Source of the DNA: Salipiger abyssi
GTDB taxonomy: Bacteria > Pseudomonadota > Alphaproteobacteria > Rhodobacterales > Rhodobacteraceae
Assembly (NCBI RefSeq): GCF_001975705.1
Contig: NZ_CP015093.1
Coordinates: 1,550,001-1,614,000 of the forward strand
Direction: 5' to 3'
Length of the DNA: 64,000 nucleotides
The number at the start of each line of letters is the position of its first letter. Within the stretch, counting starts at the first letter, position 1. The notes beneath the pieces are model-generated. The model had not been told where the DNA came from, did not search any database, and worked only from the letters and a program-made list of their open reading frames with translations. This document shows, one piece after another, positions 25,550 through 33,906 of the stretch. The translations under genes were made by a program, and so were the position numbers.

Positions 25550-26629
25550 ATGCCGGATCCCCTCATCCTCGGGCTGGAAAGCAGCTGCGACGACACCGCC
25601 GCCGCGGTGCTGCGCGGGCGCGAGATCCTGTCCTCGGTGGTCATGGGCCAGACCGAGCTGCACGCGGCGTTCGGCGGCGTGGTGCCCGAGATCGCCGCCC
25701 GCGCCCATGCGGAAAAGCTCGACCTCGCGGTGGAGGAGGCCGTGTCGCGCGCCGGCGTCGCGCTGGCCGATCTCGACGCGGTGGCGGTGACCGCCGGGCC
25801 GGGGCTGATCGGCGGGGTGCTGTCGGGCGTGATGCTGGCCAAGGGGCTGGCGACGGGGCTGGGCAAGCCGCTGCTGGGGGTGAACCACCTTGCCGGCCAC
25901 GCGCTGACGCCGCGCCTCACCGACGGGCTGGCCTATCCCTATCTCATGCTGCTGGTCTCCGGCGGGCATTGCCAGTTCCTGATCGCGCGCGGGCCGCAGG
26001 AGTTCACCCGGCTCGGCGGCACCATCGACGACGCGCCGGGCGAGGCCTTCGACAAGACCGCGCGGCTCCTGGGCCTGCCGCAGCCGGGCGGGCCATCGGT
26101 CGAAGAGGCCTCGAAAGAGGCCGATGAGAAACGCTTTGCCTTCCCCCGCCCGCTGCTCGACCGGCCCGGCTGCGACCTGAGCTTTTCCGGCCTGAAGACC
26201 GCGCTTCTGCGCACCCGCGACAAGCTGGTGGCCGAACAGGGCGGGCTGCACGAGACCGACCGCGCCGATCTCTGCGCCGGGTTCCAGGCCGCCGTGCGTG
26301 ACGTGTTGCGCGAGAAAACCCGCCGCGCGCTGGCGCTCTATCTCGCCGAAAGCCCCGCCGCACCCGCCTTTGCCATTGCCGGCGGCGTCGCCGCGAACAA
26401 GGCGATCCGGGCGGTGTTAGAGACACTTTGCGCCGAAGACGGCGTGCGCTTCACCGCCCCGCCGCTGGCGCTCTGCACCGACAATGCCGCGATGATCGCC
26501 TATGCCGGATCCGAGCTTCTGGCGGCGGGCGAGACCGCCGACATGACGCTCGCCGCCCGCCCGCGCTGGCCGCTCGACCGCGCCGCCGCCCCTTTGCTCG
26601 GGTCGGGCAAGAAGGGGGCCAAGGCATGA
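25550..26629 (+). CDS. tsaD: tRNA N6-adenosine threonylcarbamoyltransferase
   Basis: 359 residues from the ATG at 25550 (GGA seven bases upstream); a GTG at 25544 is also possible. It transfers threonylcarbamoyl to A37 of ANN-decoding tRNAs, with TsaE (encoded at 42209 in this window), TsaB and TsaC. Motifs are [26 protein letters not shown] (metal-binding His pair HxxxH), LLVSGGHCQ and the ASKHA loop near [13 protein letters not shown]. First of a tight four-gene operon tsaD-gpsA-yciI-EVE, divergent from hemD. Confidence 0.95.
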   Translation: MPDPLILGLESSCDDTAAAVLRGREILSSVVMGQTELHAAFGGVVPEIAARAHAEKLDLAVEEAVSRAGVALADLDAVAVTAGPGLIGGVLSGVMLAKGLATGLGKPLLGVNHLAGHALTPRLTDGLAYPYLMLLVSGGHCQFLIARGPQEFTRLGGTIDDAPGEAFDKTARLLGLPQPGGPSVEEASKEADEKRFAFPRPLLDRPGCDLSFSGLKTALLRTRDKLVAEQGGLHETDRADLCAGFQAAVRDVLREKTRRALALYLAESPAAPAFAIAGGVAANKAIRAVLETLCAEDGVRFTAPPLALCTDNAAMIAYAGSELLAAGETADMTLAARPRWPLDRAAAPLLGSGKKGAKA

Positions 26630-27588
26630 GCGTCGCCATCCTCGGCGCCGGCGCCTTCGGCACCGCGCTGGCCGTCGCGCTGGCCTCTGCCGGGCAGGCC
26701 GTGACGCTCTGGGGCCGCAATGCCGGGACCATGGCGCGGATGCGCGACACCCGCGAGGCGCCACGCCTGCCGGGCATCGCTTTGCCGCGCGAAATCACGA
26801 TCTCCGCCGAAATAGAGACGGTTTCGCAGGCGCAGACCCTGCTGCTCGCGGTCCCCATGCAAACGCTCTCCGCACTGCTGCACGACATCTCCGCCCCGCT
26901 GAACGGGCAGCGCCTTGTCGCCTGCTGCAAGGGCATCGACCTCGGCACTGGCACCGGCCCCTCGCGTGTGATCGCTGAGGCGAAACCGCAGGCGGTGCCC
27001 GCCGTGCTCACCGGTCCCAGCTTTGCCGCCGATATCGCGCGCGGCCTGCCCACCGCGCTGACGCTCGCTTGCGCCGATGCCGAGATCGGGCACGCGTTGC
27101 AGCATCAGCTTTCCACGCCATCCCTGCGGCTTTACCGCAGCACCGATGTCGCCGGGGCCGAGCTTGGCGGCGCGCTGAAAAACGTCATGGCCATCGCCTG
27201 CGGCGCCTGCATCGGCGCGGGTCTTGGCGACAGTGCCCGCGCCGCGCTGATGACGCGCGGCTTTGCCGAGATGACCCGCTTTGCGGTGCATTACGGCGCG
27301 CAGCCGGAAACGCTGGCCGGGCTCTCGGGACTCGGCGATCTGGCGCTGACCTGCACGTCGGAACTCTCGCGCAACTACCGCTTCGGCCAGGCGCTGGGGC
27401 GGGGCGAAAGCTTTGACGCCAATGTCACCGTCGAAGGCGCCGCCACCGCCCGCGCGGTCACCGCGATTGCGCAAAAACGCTCTCTCTCCCTGCCCATTTC
27501 CACCGCCGTCGCCGCGCTGGTCGAACAGCGCGCCACGGTGGCGGAGGTGTTGCAGGATCTGCTTTCACGACCGCTCAAGGAGGAATAA
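26626..27588 (+). CDS. gpsA: Glycerol-3-phosphate dehydrogenase [NAD(P)+]
   Basis: 320 residues, starting at the ATG that overlaps the tsaD stop. It reduces dihydroxyacetone phosphate to sn-glycerol-3-phosphate for phospholipid synthesis. The nucleotide-binding loop is [16 protein letters not shown], the catalytic Lys region [15 protein letters not shown], and the C-terminal substrate-binding region [19 protein letters not shown]. It sits second in the tsaD operon, a common arrangement in this group. Confidence 0.96.
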   Translation: MSVAILGAGAFGTALAVALASAGQAVTLWGRNAGTMARMRDTREAPRLPGIALPREITISAEIETVSQAQTLLLAVPMQTLSALLHDISAPLNGQRLVACCKGIDLGTGTGPSRVIAEAKPQAVPAVLTGPSFAADIARGLPTALTLACADAEIGHALQHQLSTPSLRLYRSTDVAGAELGGALKNVMAIACGACIGAGLGDSARAALMTRGFAEMTRFAVHYGAQPETLAGLSGLGDLALTCTSELSRNYRFGQALGRGESFDANVTVEGAATARAVTAIAQKRSLSLPISTAVAALVEQRATVAEVLQDLLSRPLKEE

Positions 27589-27590
27589 CC

Positions 27591-27860
27591 ATGCTCGTCG
27601 CTCTTATCGCCAAGGACAAACCCGGCGCGCTTCAGATCCGCAAGGACACCCGCGAAGAACATCTTGCCTATATCAAGGCGACCGGCGTCGTGTCGCAGGC
27701 CGGCCCGCTTCTGGACGATGCCGGCGAAATGGCCGGCAGCCTGGTGATCCTCGACGTGGCCGATATGGACGCGGCACAGGGCTGGGCCGAAAACGATCCC
27801 TATGCCAAGGCCGGGCTCTTTGAGAGCGTCGAGCTGGCGGCGTGGAAAAAGGTCGTCTGA
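27591..27860 (+). CDS. YCII family protein
   Basis: 89 residues, the usual size of a single YCII domain (ferredoxin-like fold). It has a strong ribosome site (AAGGAGG) overlapping the end of gpsA. Motifs include HLAYIKATGVVSQAGPL and the D-P-Y-A-K-A-G-L segment near the end, with conserved His and Asp of the family. The enzymatic role is unknown. It overlaps the following EVE gene by one base (TGATG), so the two are translationally coupled. Confidence 0.9.
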   Translation: MLVALIAKDKPGALQIRKDTREEHLAYIKATGVVSQAGPLLDDAGEMAGSLVILDVADMDAAQGWAENDPYAKAGLFESVELAAWKKVV

Positions 27861-28279
27861 TGGCCTATTGGCTGTTCAAATCCGAACCCTCGGCCTGGTC
27901 CTGGCAGGACCAGGTGGCCAAAGGCGATGCGGGCGAGGAATGGGACGGCGTCCGCAACTACCAGGCGCGGAACTTCATGCGTCAGATGGCGGTGGGCGAC
28001 CGGGGGTTCTTTTATCACTCGCAAACCGAAAAATCGGTGGTCGGCATCGTCGAGGTGATCGCCGAGGCGCATCCCGACAGCAAGGCCGACGATGCGCGCT
28101 GGGAATGCGTGGACATCAAGGCGGTGATGCCGGTGAAAACCCCGGTGACGCTGGACCGGATCAAATCCGAGCCGCGCCTGTCGGAGATGGCGCTGGTGCG
28201 CAGCGCGCGCCTTTCGGTGCAGCCGGTGACCGAAGAGGAATGGCGCATCGTCTGCGAAATGGCGGGGGTCGATCCCTGA
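27860..28279 (+). CDS. EVE domain protein (PUA-like, THYN1 type)
   Basis: 139 residues. It opens YWLFKSEPSAWSW and continues WDGVRNYQARNFMRQM, the signature of EVE domains, which are PUA/YTH-like folds that bind modified bases in RNA or DNA. The substrate-facing residues are contained in HSQTEKSVVGIVEV. Last gene in the tsaD-gpsA-yciI operon. Being beside a tRNA-modification gene makes a role in recognising modified RNA plausible, but this is inference. Confidence 0.92.
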   Translation: MAYWLFKSEPSAWSWQDQVAKGDAGEEWDGVRNYQARNFMRQMAVGDRGFFYHSQTEKSVVGIVEVIAEAHPDSKADDARWECVDIKAVMPVKTPVTLDRIKSEPRLSEMALVRSARLSVQPVTEEEWRIVCEMAGVDP

Positions 28280-28323
28280 CGCAGCTTGGCAGAGCCGGCG
28301 GAGCACTGCGCTTTAAGGTTGGA

Positions 28324-28347
28324 GGGGCCCGGCCTGTGCCGGACCCC
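28324..28347 (+). terminator. Hairpin after the tsaD-gpsA-yciI-EVE operon
   Basis: GGGG-C-CCGGC, loop CTGT, GCCGG-A-CCCC: nine pairs with one mismatch, about 45 bases after the last stop. There is no T-run, so it may end transcripts weakly or protect the 3' end. Confidence 0.45.
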
Positions 28348-28474
28348 ATTCTCACCCCATCGCTGCTCCCACACAGCACGCGGTTCGATCCGGTTCCGGC
28401 CGTTCTGGCCATTCACCCTTTATAGTCCCGCGATGCGCCCCGCGCAAAAGGGAAATCCCTAAAAGGCGGTGCCA

Positions 28475-28506
28475 AAAAAGAAACGCCCGGTTAATCCCGG
28501 GCGTTT
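28475..28506 (-). terminator. Rho-independent terminator of the DUF2853 gene
   Basis: Stem ACGCCCGG (28483-28490) and CCGGGCGT (28497-28504) with loop TTAATC. On the - strand the stem is followed by a T-rich tail (TTCTTTTTT), an intrinsic terminator placed about 25 bases after the gene. Confidence 0.85.
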
Positions 28507-28528
28507 TCAATCGTTTCGGCAATTCCGT

Positions 28529-28870
28529 TCAGGCGTAGACCGACTCTTTTCCGAAATGCTTCACCAGCATGTAATACACCACGGCGCGGTATTTATTGCG
28601 CTCGGAGCGGCCATAGGTTTCGATCACCGAATTGATCGCGTCCATCAGCTCCGGCCCATCCGCGAGGCCCAGCTTTTTCATCAGGAAGTTGGTCTTGACC
28701 GTTTCGAGCTCGCCTTCCTGCGTGGCGGCGACGGTGGAGGCGTCGTCATTGTAGATCGCCGGACCGCAGCCGATGGTCACCTTGGTCAGCAGGTCCATAT
28801 CCGGCTCCATGCCGCACTTGCCGCGCAGATCCTCGGCGTATTTCGCGATCAGCTCGTCTCTCTTGCCCAT
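28529..28870 (-). CDS. DUF2853 family protein
   Basis: 113 residues from the ATG at 28870 (GGGAG upstream). An all-helical small protein with the family pattern GKRDELIAKYAEDLRGKC, VTIGCGPAIYNDDASTVA and KYRAVVYYMLVKHFGKE. Members are widespread in alphaproteobacteria and of unknown function. A frame open to 28930 would add 20 residues lacking family similarity. It is a single-gene unit with its own intrinsic terminator. Confidence 0.87.
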   Translation of the reverse strand: MGKRDELIAKYAEDLRGKCGMEPDMDLLTKVTIGCGPAIYNDDASTVAATQEGELETVKTNFLMKKLGLADGPELMDAINSVIETYGRSERNKYRAVVYYMLVKHFGKESVYA

Positions 28871-29094
28871 TTGTCCGTTCTCCCAATTCCCGCGGGCAGC
28901 CGCCCGCACCGTTGCCACGCAGGCGTCCATCCCCCGCGATCACAGGCACTTTACCGCCGCGGTTCAGGATAAAAAGAGCTAATTCTCGCCATTTTTTCGC
29001 CGACCAGAGCAAAACCCGCAGCCAAAACCGCCAATTTCAGCCGAATTTGCAAAATTTTCGTGACAGCCCCGCAGGGCATCGCGGAGCATTGATT

Positions 29095-29127
29095 CATTCT
29101 TCGGGCATCAATCGCGCCCGAGGAATG
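29095..29127. promoter_or_regulatory. Inverted repeat in the upstream region of the universal stress gene
   Basis: CATTCTTCGGGC (29095-29106) and GCCCGAGGAATG (29116-29127) pair at 11 of 12 positions around a nine-base spacer. It ends 31 bases before the ATG. It could be an operator or a 5'-UTR hairpin; the sequence does not decide. Confidence 0.4.
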
Positions 29128-29158
29128 CCTGGGAACAATAAAAACGGGGACAGTCCAG

Positions 29159-29596
29159 ATGAGTTCAGAGACATTCGTCGTTGCGTATGAAGGCGACCCG
29201 GAAGATCCCGGTGTGCTCGATTACGCGATCGCGCGCGCCAAGGCGGAGGGGGCGAGATTGCTGCTCGTCCATATCCTCGAATGGTCGCCATACTCCTTTC
29301 TCACACCGCAGGAGCTGGAAGAACGGCACGGTCGCCGGAAACAGGAACTGGCGCGCGCCAACGAGACGGTCATGGCCCCCGCGCTCGCCAAATGCGAGGC
29401 GGCGGGCGTCACCGCCGACGGGCTCATCCGCTACGGCCAGGTGGTCGAGCTGATCGTGGAAGAGACCAAGAAGGCCGGGGCCTCGGTGATCTTCGTGGGC
29501 CGTTCCGGCGCCAATGCCATGGCGGCGCGGGTGTTCGGCTCGGTGCCGCTGGGGCTTGCCCAGATCGCCCCCGTCCCCACCGTCATCGTCCCCTGA
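29159..29596 (+). CDS. Universal stress protein (UspA family)
   Basis: 145 residues, a single Usp domain. The N-terminus VVAYEGDPEDPGVLDYAIARA is the family start. The C-terminal segment VIFVGRSGANAMAARVFGSV resembles the ATP-binding G-x2-G-x9-G-S/T loop. Its stop is 18 bases before the AGCS symporter, so the two are probably one operon. Usp proteins adjoin transporters fairly often and may gate them in response to energy state; that is inference here. Confidence 0.9.
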   Translation: MSSETFVVAYEGDPEDPGVLDYAIARAKAEGARLLLVHILEWSPYSFLTPQELEERHGRRKQELARANETVMAPALAKCEAAGVTADGLIRYGQVVELIVEETKKAGASVIFVGRSGANAMAARVFGSVPLGLAQIAPVPTVIVP

Positions 29597-29614
29597 GCGT
29601 AGGAGAGTACCGGA

Positions 29615-31156
29615 ATGTTTGATCGAAAAACCCTGGCCCTGGCGTCCGGCTTTGCGCTTTCGGGCGCCGCCGCGCAGGCGCAATCCATCGACGAGACCAT
29701 CAACAATGTCGTCGGCGCCGTCACCGGCCCCTTCGTGAGCTTCATCTTCTCACCTTTCCCCGGCACCTCCTTTCCATGGATCGTGCTCTGGCTGGTGATC
29801 GCAGCGACGATCTTCACCCTCTATTTCGCCTTCGTGCAGTTCCGCGCCTTCCCGCATTCCATCGCGCTGGTCTCGGGCAAGTATTCCGACCCGGAAGATG
29901 CCGGCGAGGTCAGCCATTTCCAGGCGCTGGCCACGGCGCTTTCGGGCACGGTGGGGCTCGGCAATATCGCGGGCGTCGCGGTGGCCGTCTCCATCGGCGG
30001 GCCCGGCGCCACCTTCTGGATGATCCTCGCGGGTCTGATGGGTATGGCGTCGAAATTCACCGAATGCACGCTCGGCGTGAAGTTCCGCAACGAATACGAA
30101 GACGGCTCGGTCTCGGGCGGGCCGATGTATTACCTCAACAAGGGCATGGAACAGCGCGGCTTTGCCGGGCTTGGCAAGGTGCTGGCGATCATCTTTTCGA
30201 TCTTCTGCGTCTTTGGTGCGCTCGGCGGCGGCAACATGTTCCAGGCCAATCAGGCGCATGCGCAGATCACCAATATCACCGGCGACTATCCCGGCTGGAT
30301 CACCGGTGTGATCTTTGCCGCCATCGTCTTTGCGGTGATCATCGGCGGGCTGAAGAGCATCGCGCAGGTGACGGAAAAGATCGTGCCCTTCATGGGCGTG
30401 CTCTATGTCGGCACGGCGCTGATCGTGATCCTGATGAATGCCGACCAGATCGGCTGGGCCTTCGGTCAGATCTTTGACGGTGCCTTCACCGGCGCGGGCG
30501 TGGCCGGCGGGCTGGTCGGGGCGCTGATCCAGGGCTTCAAGCGGGCGGCCTTCTCGAACGAGGCGGGCGTCGGCTCGGCGGCCATCGCGCATTCGGCGGT
30601 CAAGACCAAGGAGCCGATCACCGAAGGCTTCGTGTCGCTGCTGGAGCCCCTTATCGACACGGTGGTGATCTGCACCATGACAGCGCTGGTGATCATCATC
30701 ACCGGGGTGATGCAGATCGACCCGGAGACCGGCAATTACATCTGGAACGCCGAACTGGGCCGGGTGGAAACCGTGGGCGACGTGTCGGGCGTGGCACTGA
30801 CCTCGGCGGCCTTTGGTTCGGCGCTGTCCTGGTTCCCTTACATGCTGGCCATCGCGGTGATCCTCTTCGCCTTCTCGACGATGATCTCGTGGAGCTATTA
30901 CGGGCTCAAGGCCTGGACCTACATGTTCGGCGAGGGCAAGGCGCAGGAGCTGAGCTTCAAGGTGCTGTTCTGCATCTTCGTGATCATCGGGGCGGCGATG
31001 AATCTCGGGCCTGTCATCGACTTCTCGGATGCCTCGATCTTCGCCATGGCGCTGATCAATATCATCGGGCTCTACTTCCTGATGCCGATCGTGAAGGACG
31101 AGCTGACGAGCTACAGTTCGCGGCTGAAATCCGGTGAGATCAAGCGCTACGCCTGA
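29615..31156 (+). CDS. Sodium:alanine/glycine symporter family (AGCS) transporter
   Basis: 513 residues. It has an N-terminal hydrophobic signal-like stretch, then about ten or eleven membrane segments of the Na:alanine symporter family. The family block GTVGLGNIAGVAVAVSIGGP lies near residues 110-130, followed by FWMILAGLMGMASKFTECTL and later FSNEAGVGSAAIAHSAVK. It imports alanine or glycine, sometimes other small amino acids, with sodium. AGGAGAG precedes the ATG. Probably co-transcribed with the Usp gene. Confidence 0.93.
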   Translation: MFDRKTLALASGFALSGAAAQAQSIDETINNVVGAVTGPFVSFIFSPFPGTSFPWIVLWLVIAATIFTLYFAFVQFRAFPHSIALVSGKYSDPEDAGEVSHFQALATALSGTVGLGNIAGVAVAVSIGGPGATFWMILAGLMGMASKFTECTLGVKFRNEYEDGSVSGGPMYYLNKGMEQRGFAGLGKVLAIIFSIFCVFGALGGGNMFQANQAHAQITNITGDYPGWITGVIFAAIVFAVIIGGLKSIAQVTEKIVPFMGVLYVGTALIVILMNADQIGWAFGQIFDGAFTGAGVAGGLVGALIQGFKRAAFSNEAGVGSAAIAHSAVKTKEPITEGFVSLLEPLIDTVVICTMTALVIIITGVMQIDPETGNYIWNAELGRVETVGDVSGVALTSAAFGSALSWFPYMLAIAVILFAFSTMISWSYYGLKAWTYMFGEGKAQELSFKVLFCIFVIIGAAMNLGPVIDFSDASIFAMALINIIGLYFLMPIVKDELTSYSSRLKSGEIKRYA

Positions 31157-31172
31157 TCTCTCCATGAGCGAC

Positions 31173-31196
31173 GGGTGGGCAGATTGCCCACCCTAC
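31173..31196. repeat. Dispersed palindrome A, copy 2
   Basis: GGGTGGGCA, spacer GAT, TGCCCACCCTAC. It lies 16 bases after the AGCS symporter stop. Another copy follows at 31227; both lie in the gap between convergent genes, where they could terminate transcripts from both sides. Confidence 0.75.
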
Positions 31197-31226
31197 TTCG
31201 CGCCAGAGCACTGTTCAAACCCGGCA

Positions 31227-31247
31227 GGGTGGGCAATCTGCCCACCC
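31227..31247. repeat. Dispersed palindrome A, copy 3
   Basis: GGGTGGGCA, spacer ATC, TGCCCACCC. It lies nine bases beyond the stop of the phytase-like gene on the - strand and 30 bases from copy 2. The spacers of copies 2 and 3 are reverse complements of each other (GAT and ATC), so the two copies point in opposite directions. Confidence 0.75.
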
Positions 31248-31256
31248 CTTTCGGTC

Positions 31257-32606
31257 TCATTCCGCCGCCAGCAGCTCCGGTACCGAGAGCAGGATGAACT
31301 CGTTATGTGCGGCCTTGCCGATCTCGCGCCCGCCCGAGAAGGGCAGGTTGTTGTCATTGGCGACCAGAATGTGAGTCTCGTCCACCCGCACCACATCCTC
31401 GATGGTGAAGAACGGGAAGGTGAACGGGCCCTCTTCCGGTGCCAGACCGGCGATGGCCTTGCCGTCCGGATCGGCGATGTCGAGCAGGTCGATATGACCG
31501 ATGCGGCGCATATAGCCGTCCGAATCCACATCCGAAGTATCCACCAGCACAATGTTCTTCACCAGCGCCGGGCGCGGATAGCAGGCGGAGGTATCCGCCG
31601 CCCCCTCGGCACAGGCCAGCGCCGCGTAGCCTTCGCCATTGTCACGCTCGATCACCAGCGCGCGGGTCTCATCAATGAAGTTGAAATCACCGATGGCGGT
31701 GGCGCCTTCGGCAAGCGCGAATTTCACGCTATCGCCGGTCCAGTCGCCCGCGTTCGGATCGAACTGGATCACGCGCAGGAACGGTCCCTCGGTCTCGCCT
31801 CCGTCGAGTAGGATGGGCTTTTCCAGCATCGCCCAGAGCAGATCCGTGCCGGGTTGAAGCGCCATGCCCTCGTAGCCGCCCGAGCGCTGCACCTGGAAAT
31901 CGCTGCCGGCGCTGGCGGGCACATAGACGCTGTAGGTGTCGGGCCCATGCAGTTCCTGCCCGTCGAGCATGGTGGCGTAGACCTCCTTCACCACCCCGTC
32001 GAGGCCGGCGCGGATGAGATAGGGGCCGAACTCGTCGCCGATGAAAACCTCTTCACCCAGCACCTGGATCGACTCGGTGTCGAAATCGGCGCCGGTCAGA
32101 TAGCGGCTCTCGGTGCCTTCATAGGCGATGCGGAACGGCACTTTGCGGTCCGGGTCACGCAGAAACACCGTCTCGCGGCGCTCCACGGTGCCGGCCTCGA
32201 AATCCGGTGCCATACGGTGGAAGAACAGCAGCGCGTCGGGCGAGTTGCGCTTGTTGCCGAAACCGTTGTCGGTGAGCGTGTACCAGCTGCCGTCCGCGGC
32301 AGGCGTCATGGCGAACCCCGACATGCCCTGCACCGGCTGACCGATAAAGGGCAGCGCGATGCCGGTCTCGTGGCCACCGTAATTTTTGCCCACATTGCCC
32401 ATGACGCTCATCGGCATGTCGTTTCGGGCACCGCCGGTGAACTTGCCCGACACCCAGGCGTCGCGCGGCGCATCGGCGGGCGGCTCGACCAGCGACAGCG
32501 CCGGAAGATAGGCGTGGCCGGCGAGCGTGGCGGGAAAGACCTCTTCGGCCAGCGCGGGCGCGGCGACACCACTAGCGATTGTGAGAAGACAGAGCGAAAG
32601 ACGCAT
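31257..32606 (-). CDS. Exported phytase-like domain protein (esterase-like activity of phytase family)
   Basis: 449 residues with a clean signal peptide (LSLCLLTIASGVAAPALAEE). The rest is one beta-propeller-like domain of the phytase-like family PF13449: the blocks GQPVQGMSGFAMTPAADGSW, FIGDEFGPYLIRAGLDG, GGYEGMALQPGTDLLWAM and a Ca-like TSDVDSDGY. It is expected in the periplasm as a phosphodiesterase or esterase acting on phosphate esters; the substrate is unknown. AAGGA lies seven bases before the ATG. It is downstream of the ketopantoate reductase gene, with repeats A and B between. Confidence 0.87.
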   Translation of the reverse strand: MRLSLCLLTIASGVAAPALAEEVFPATLAGHAYLPALSLVEPPADAPRDAWVSGKFTGGARNDMPMSVMGNVGKNYGGHETGIALPFIGQPVQGMSGFAMTPAADGSWYTLTDNGFGNKRNSPDALLFFHRMAPDFEAGTVERRETVFLRDPDRKVPFRIAYEGTESRYLTGADFDTESIQVLGEEVFIGDEFGPYLIRAGLDGVVKEVYATMLDGQELHGPDTYSVYVPASAGSDFQVQRSGGYEGMALQPGTDLLWAMLEKPILLDGGETEGPFLRVIQFDPNAGDWTGDSVKFALAEGATAIGDFNFIDETRALVIERDNGEGYAALACAEGAADTSACYPRPALVKNIVLVDTSDVDSDGYMRRIGHIDLLDIADPDGKAIAGLAPEEGPFTFPFFTIEDVVRVDETHILVANDNNLPFSGGREIGKAAHNEFILLSVPELLAAE

Positions 32607-32704
32607 CGGATCATCCTTTTCCGTATGTGGGATGCGCCGCTGCTACCCCACACCGGTAACGGAGAGATGGCGCCCGCGTGTCGCTCGCGTAAAGCGCTCG
32701 CCTG

Positions 32705-32729
32705 CTTTCATCTTTCTCACAAATACTCC
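32705..32729 (+). repeat. Dispersed element B, copy 2
   Basis: CTTTCATCTTTC-TCAC-AAATACTCC, between two - strand genes. It is 54 bases from palindrome A copy 4, the same pairing as at 61760/61818. Confidence 0.75.
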
Positions 32730-32758
32730 CGCCGGAGGCACCTACGCGCGCGGCGGCA

Positions 32759-32778
32759 GGGTGGGCAATGCTGCCCAG
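32759..32778. repeat. Dispersed palindrome A, copy 4 (degenerate arm)
   Basis: GGGTGGGCA, spacer ATGC, TGCCCAGCG: the inner arms are intact, the outer 3' arm has diverged. It lies 13 bases beyond the stop of the ketopantoate reductase gene. Confidence 0.65.
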
Positions 32779-32790
32779 CGTATTGCGGTC

Positions 32791-33759
32791 TCAGGCCACC
32801 AGCGCCGCTTCGAGCTCCTCCACGCTCATGCCGCCAGCGCCCTTGCCTGCGGCCACCAGCTCCGCCGCCAGCACCGCCATGCGCGCGTTGAGCGGCGCGG
32901 GCACGCCGTGCAGCCGGCCCAGCAGAGCGATCTCGCCATTGAGGTAATCGGTCTCGACGCTGCCCGCCCCGCGCGCCAGGCTCTGCCGGGTCGAGCTGCC
33001 GGCGCGCGCAGCGCCTTCCAGCGGCACCACCCGCATGAATTCGTTGCGGCGGGGATCGTCCATGCCGACATCGCGCCAGACGATCCCCGCCGCGCGCAGC
33101 ACCGTCTTGGCCTCGGCGACCAGCCGCTTAGTAAACGGCGCCTGCTCGGCGCCCTGCGGCAGCAGCGCATCGACCGTATTGCCGAGATTCAACAGCAGCT
33201 TGCCGTATTTGCTCTCCATCACCGCCTCGGACGGGAAACAGGCGATATTGGCCCGCTCCAGCGCCTGCTTCAGCGCAAGATCCGCCGCATCGGTGCCGCC
33301 CGGCACGCGCCCGGTCTCGAACATGCCGTAGCAGGGGGCGCCATGGGTGATCACCTCGCCGGGCTCGATATAGGTGCCGGGCAGCATCACCGTCACGCCA
33401 TGCACATTGGGGAAATAGCGCAGCGCCACACGCTCGTTCACCACGCCGTTCTGACAGCAGAACAGCGCCTGATCGCGCAGCCCCGCGGCGCGCAGCGCTT
33501 CGAGCGCGGCGACACTGTCCTGCCCCTTGACGCAGAGCAGCACGATATCGTCGGGCCGGAAGTCGATCTCTGACGGGTGTGCCACGCAGGGAAAGCTGGT
33601 CTCCTGGCGCCCGTTAACGCTGACGAGCGCAATGCCCTTGTCCCGGATCGCGTCGAGCATCCGCCCGCGCGCGATGCCCAGCACCTCCTGCCCCGACAGT
33701 GCCAGCGCTGCGCCCACGACGCCACCGATGGCGCCAACCCCGTGAATGATGATCCGCAT
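32791..33759 (-). CDS. 2-dehydropantoate 2-reductase family protein
   Basis: 322 residues from the ATG at 33759 (GGAGGG six bases upstream). An in-frame ATG at 33810 lacks such a site. IIIHGVGAIGGVVGAALALS is the NADPH-binding loop. The catalytic Lys and Asn are in ESKYGKLLLNLGNTVDAL, followed by the usual C-terminal ApbA domain. The family includes PanE, which reduces ketopantoate to pantoate for coenzyme A, but many members act on other 2-keto substrates, so panE is not assigned. Confidence 0.88.
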   Translation of the reverse strand: MRIIIHGVGAIGGVVGAALALSGQEVLGIARGRMLDAIRDKGIALVSVNGRQETSFPCVAHPSEIDFRPDDIVLLCVKGQDSVAALEALRAAGLRDQALFCCQNGVVNERVALRYFPNVHGVTVMLPGTYIEPGEVITHGAPCYGMFETGRVPGGTDAADLALKQALERANIACFPSEAVMESKYGKLLLNLGNTVDALLPQGAEQAPFTKRLVAEAKTVLRAAGIVWRDVGMDDPRRNEFMRVVPLEGAARAGSSTRQSLARGAGSVETDYLNGEIALLGRLHGVPAPLNARMAVLAAELVAAGKGAGGMSVEELEAALVA

Positions 33760-33836
33760 CTCGGTCCCTCCGTTCGCGCGCATGCTGGGCCGCAGAAAAA
33801 CCGGCTGCAAGGCGAAAGCGGTCCTTACGGGACGGC

Positions 33837-33866
33837 AAAACGCCCCGCGCGGGGCACGGGGCGTTT
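33837..33866 (-). terminator. Rho-independent terminator of ahcY
   Basis: AAACGCCCC (33838-33846) pairs with GGGGCGTTT (33858-33866). In the - direction the stem ends in TTTT. It lies about 40 bases past the ahcY stop, beyond palindrome A copy 5. Confidence 0.75.
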
Positions 33867-33880
33867 CGGAATGCCTGCCG

Positions 33881-33899
33881 GGTGGGCAATCCGCCCACC
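33881..33899. repeat. Dispersed palindrome A, copy 5
   Basis: GGTGGGCA, spacer ATC, CGCCCACC. It starts seven bases after the ahcY stop and precedes the intrinsic terminator, so at this locus it is not itself needed for termination. Confidence 0.7.
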
Positions 33900-33906
33900 G
33901 CAGGGA

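Noticed and set aside
29091..29112. FNR-like half sites TTGAT and ATCAA before the universal stress gene
   Set aside because: The two halves are 13 bases apart instead of four, so they do not form an FNR box; they are partly explained by the neighbouring inverted repeat.
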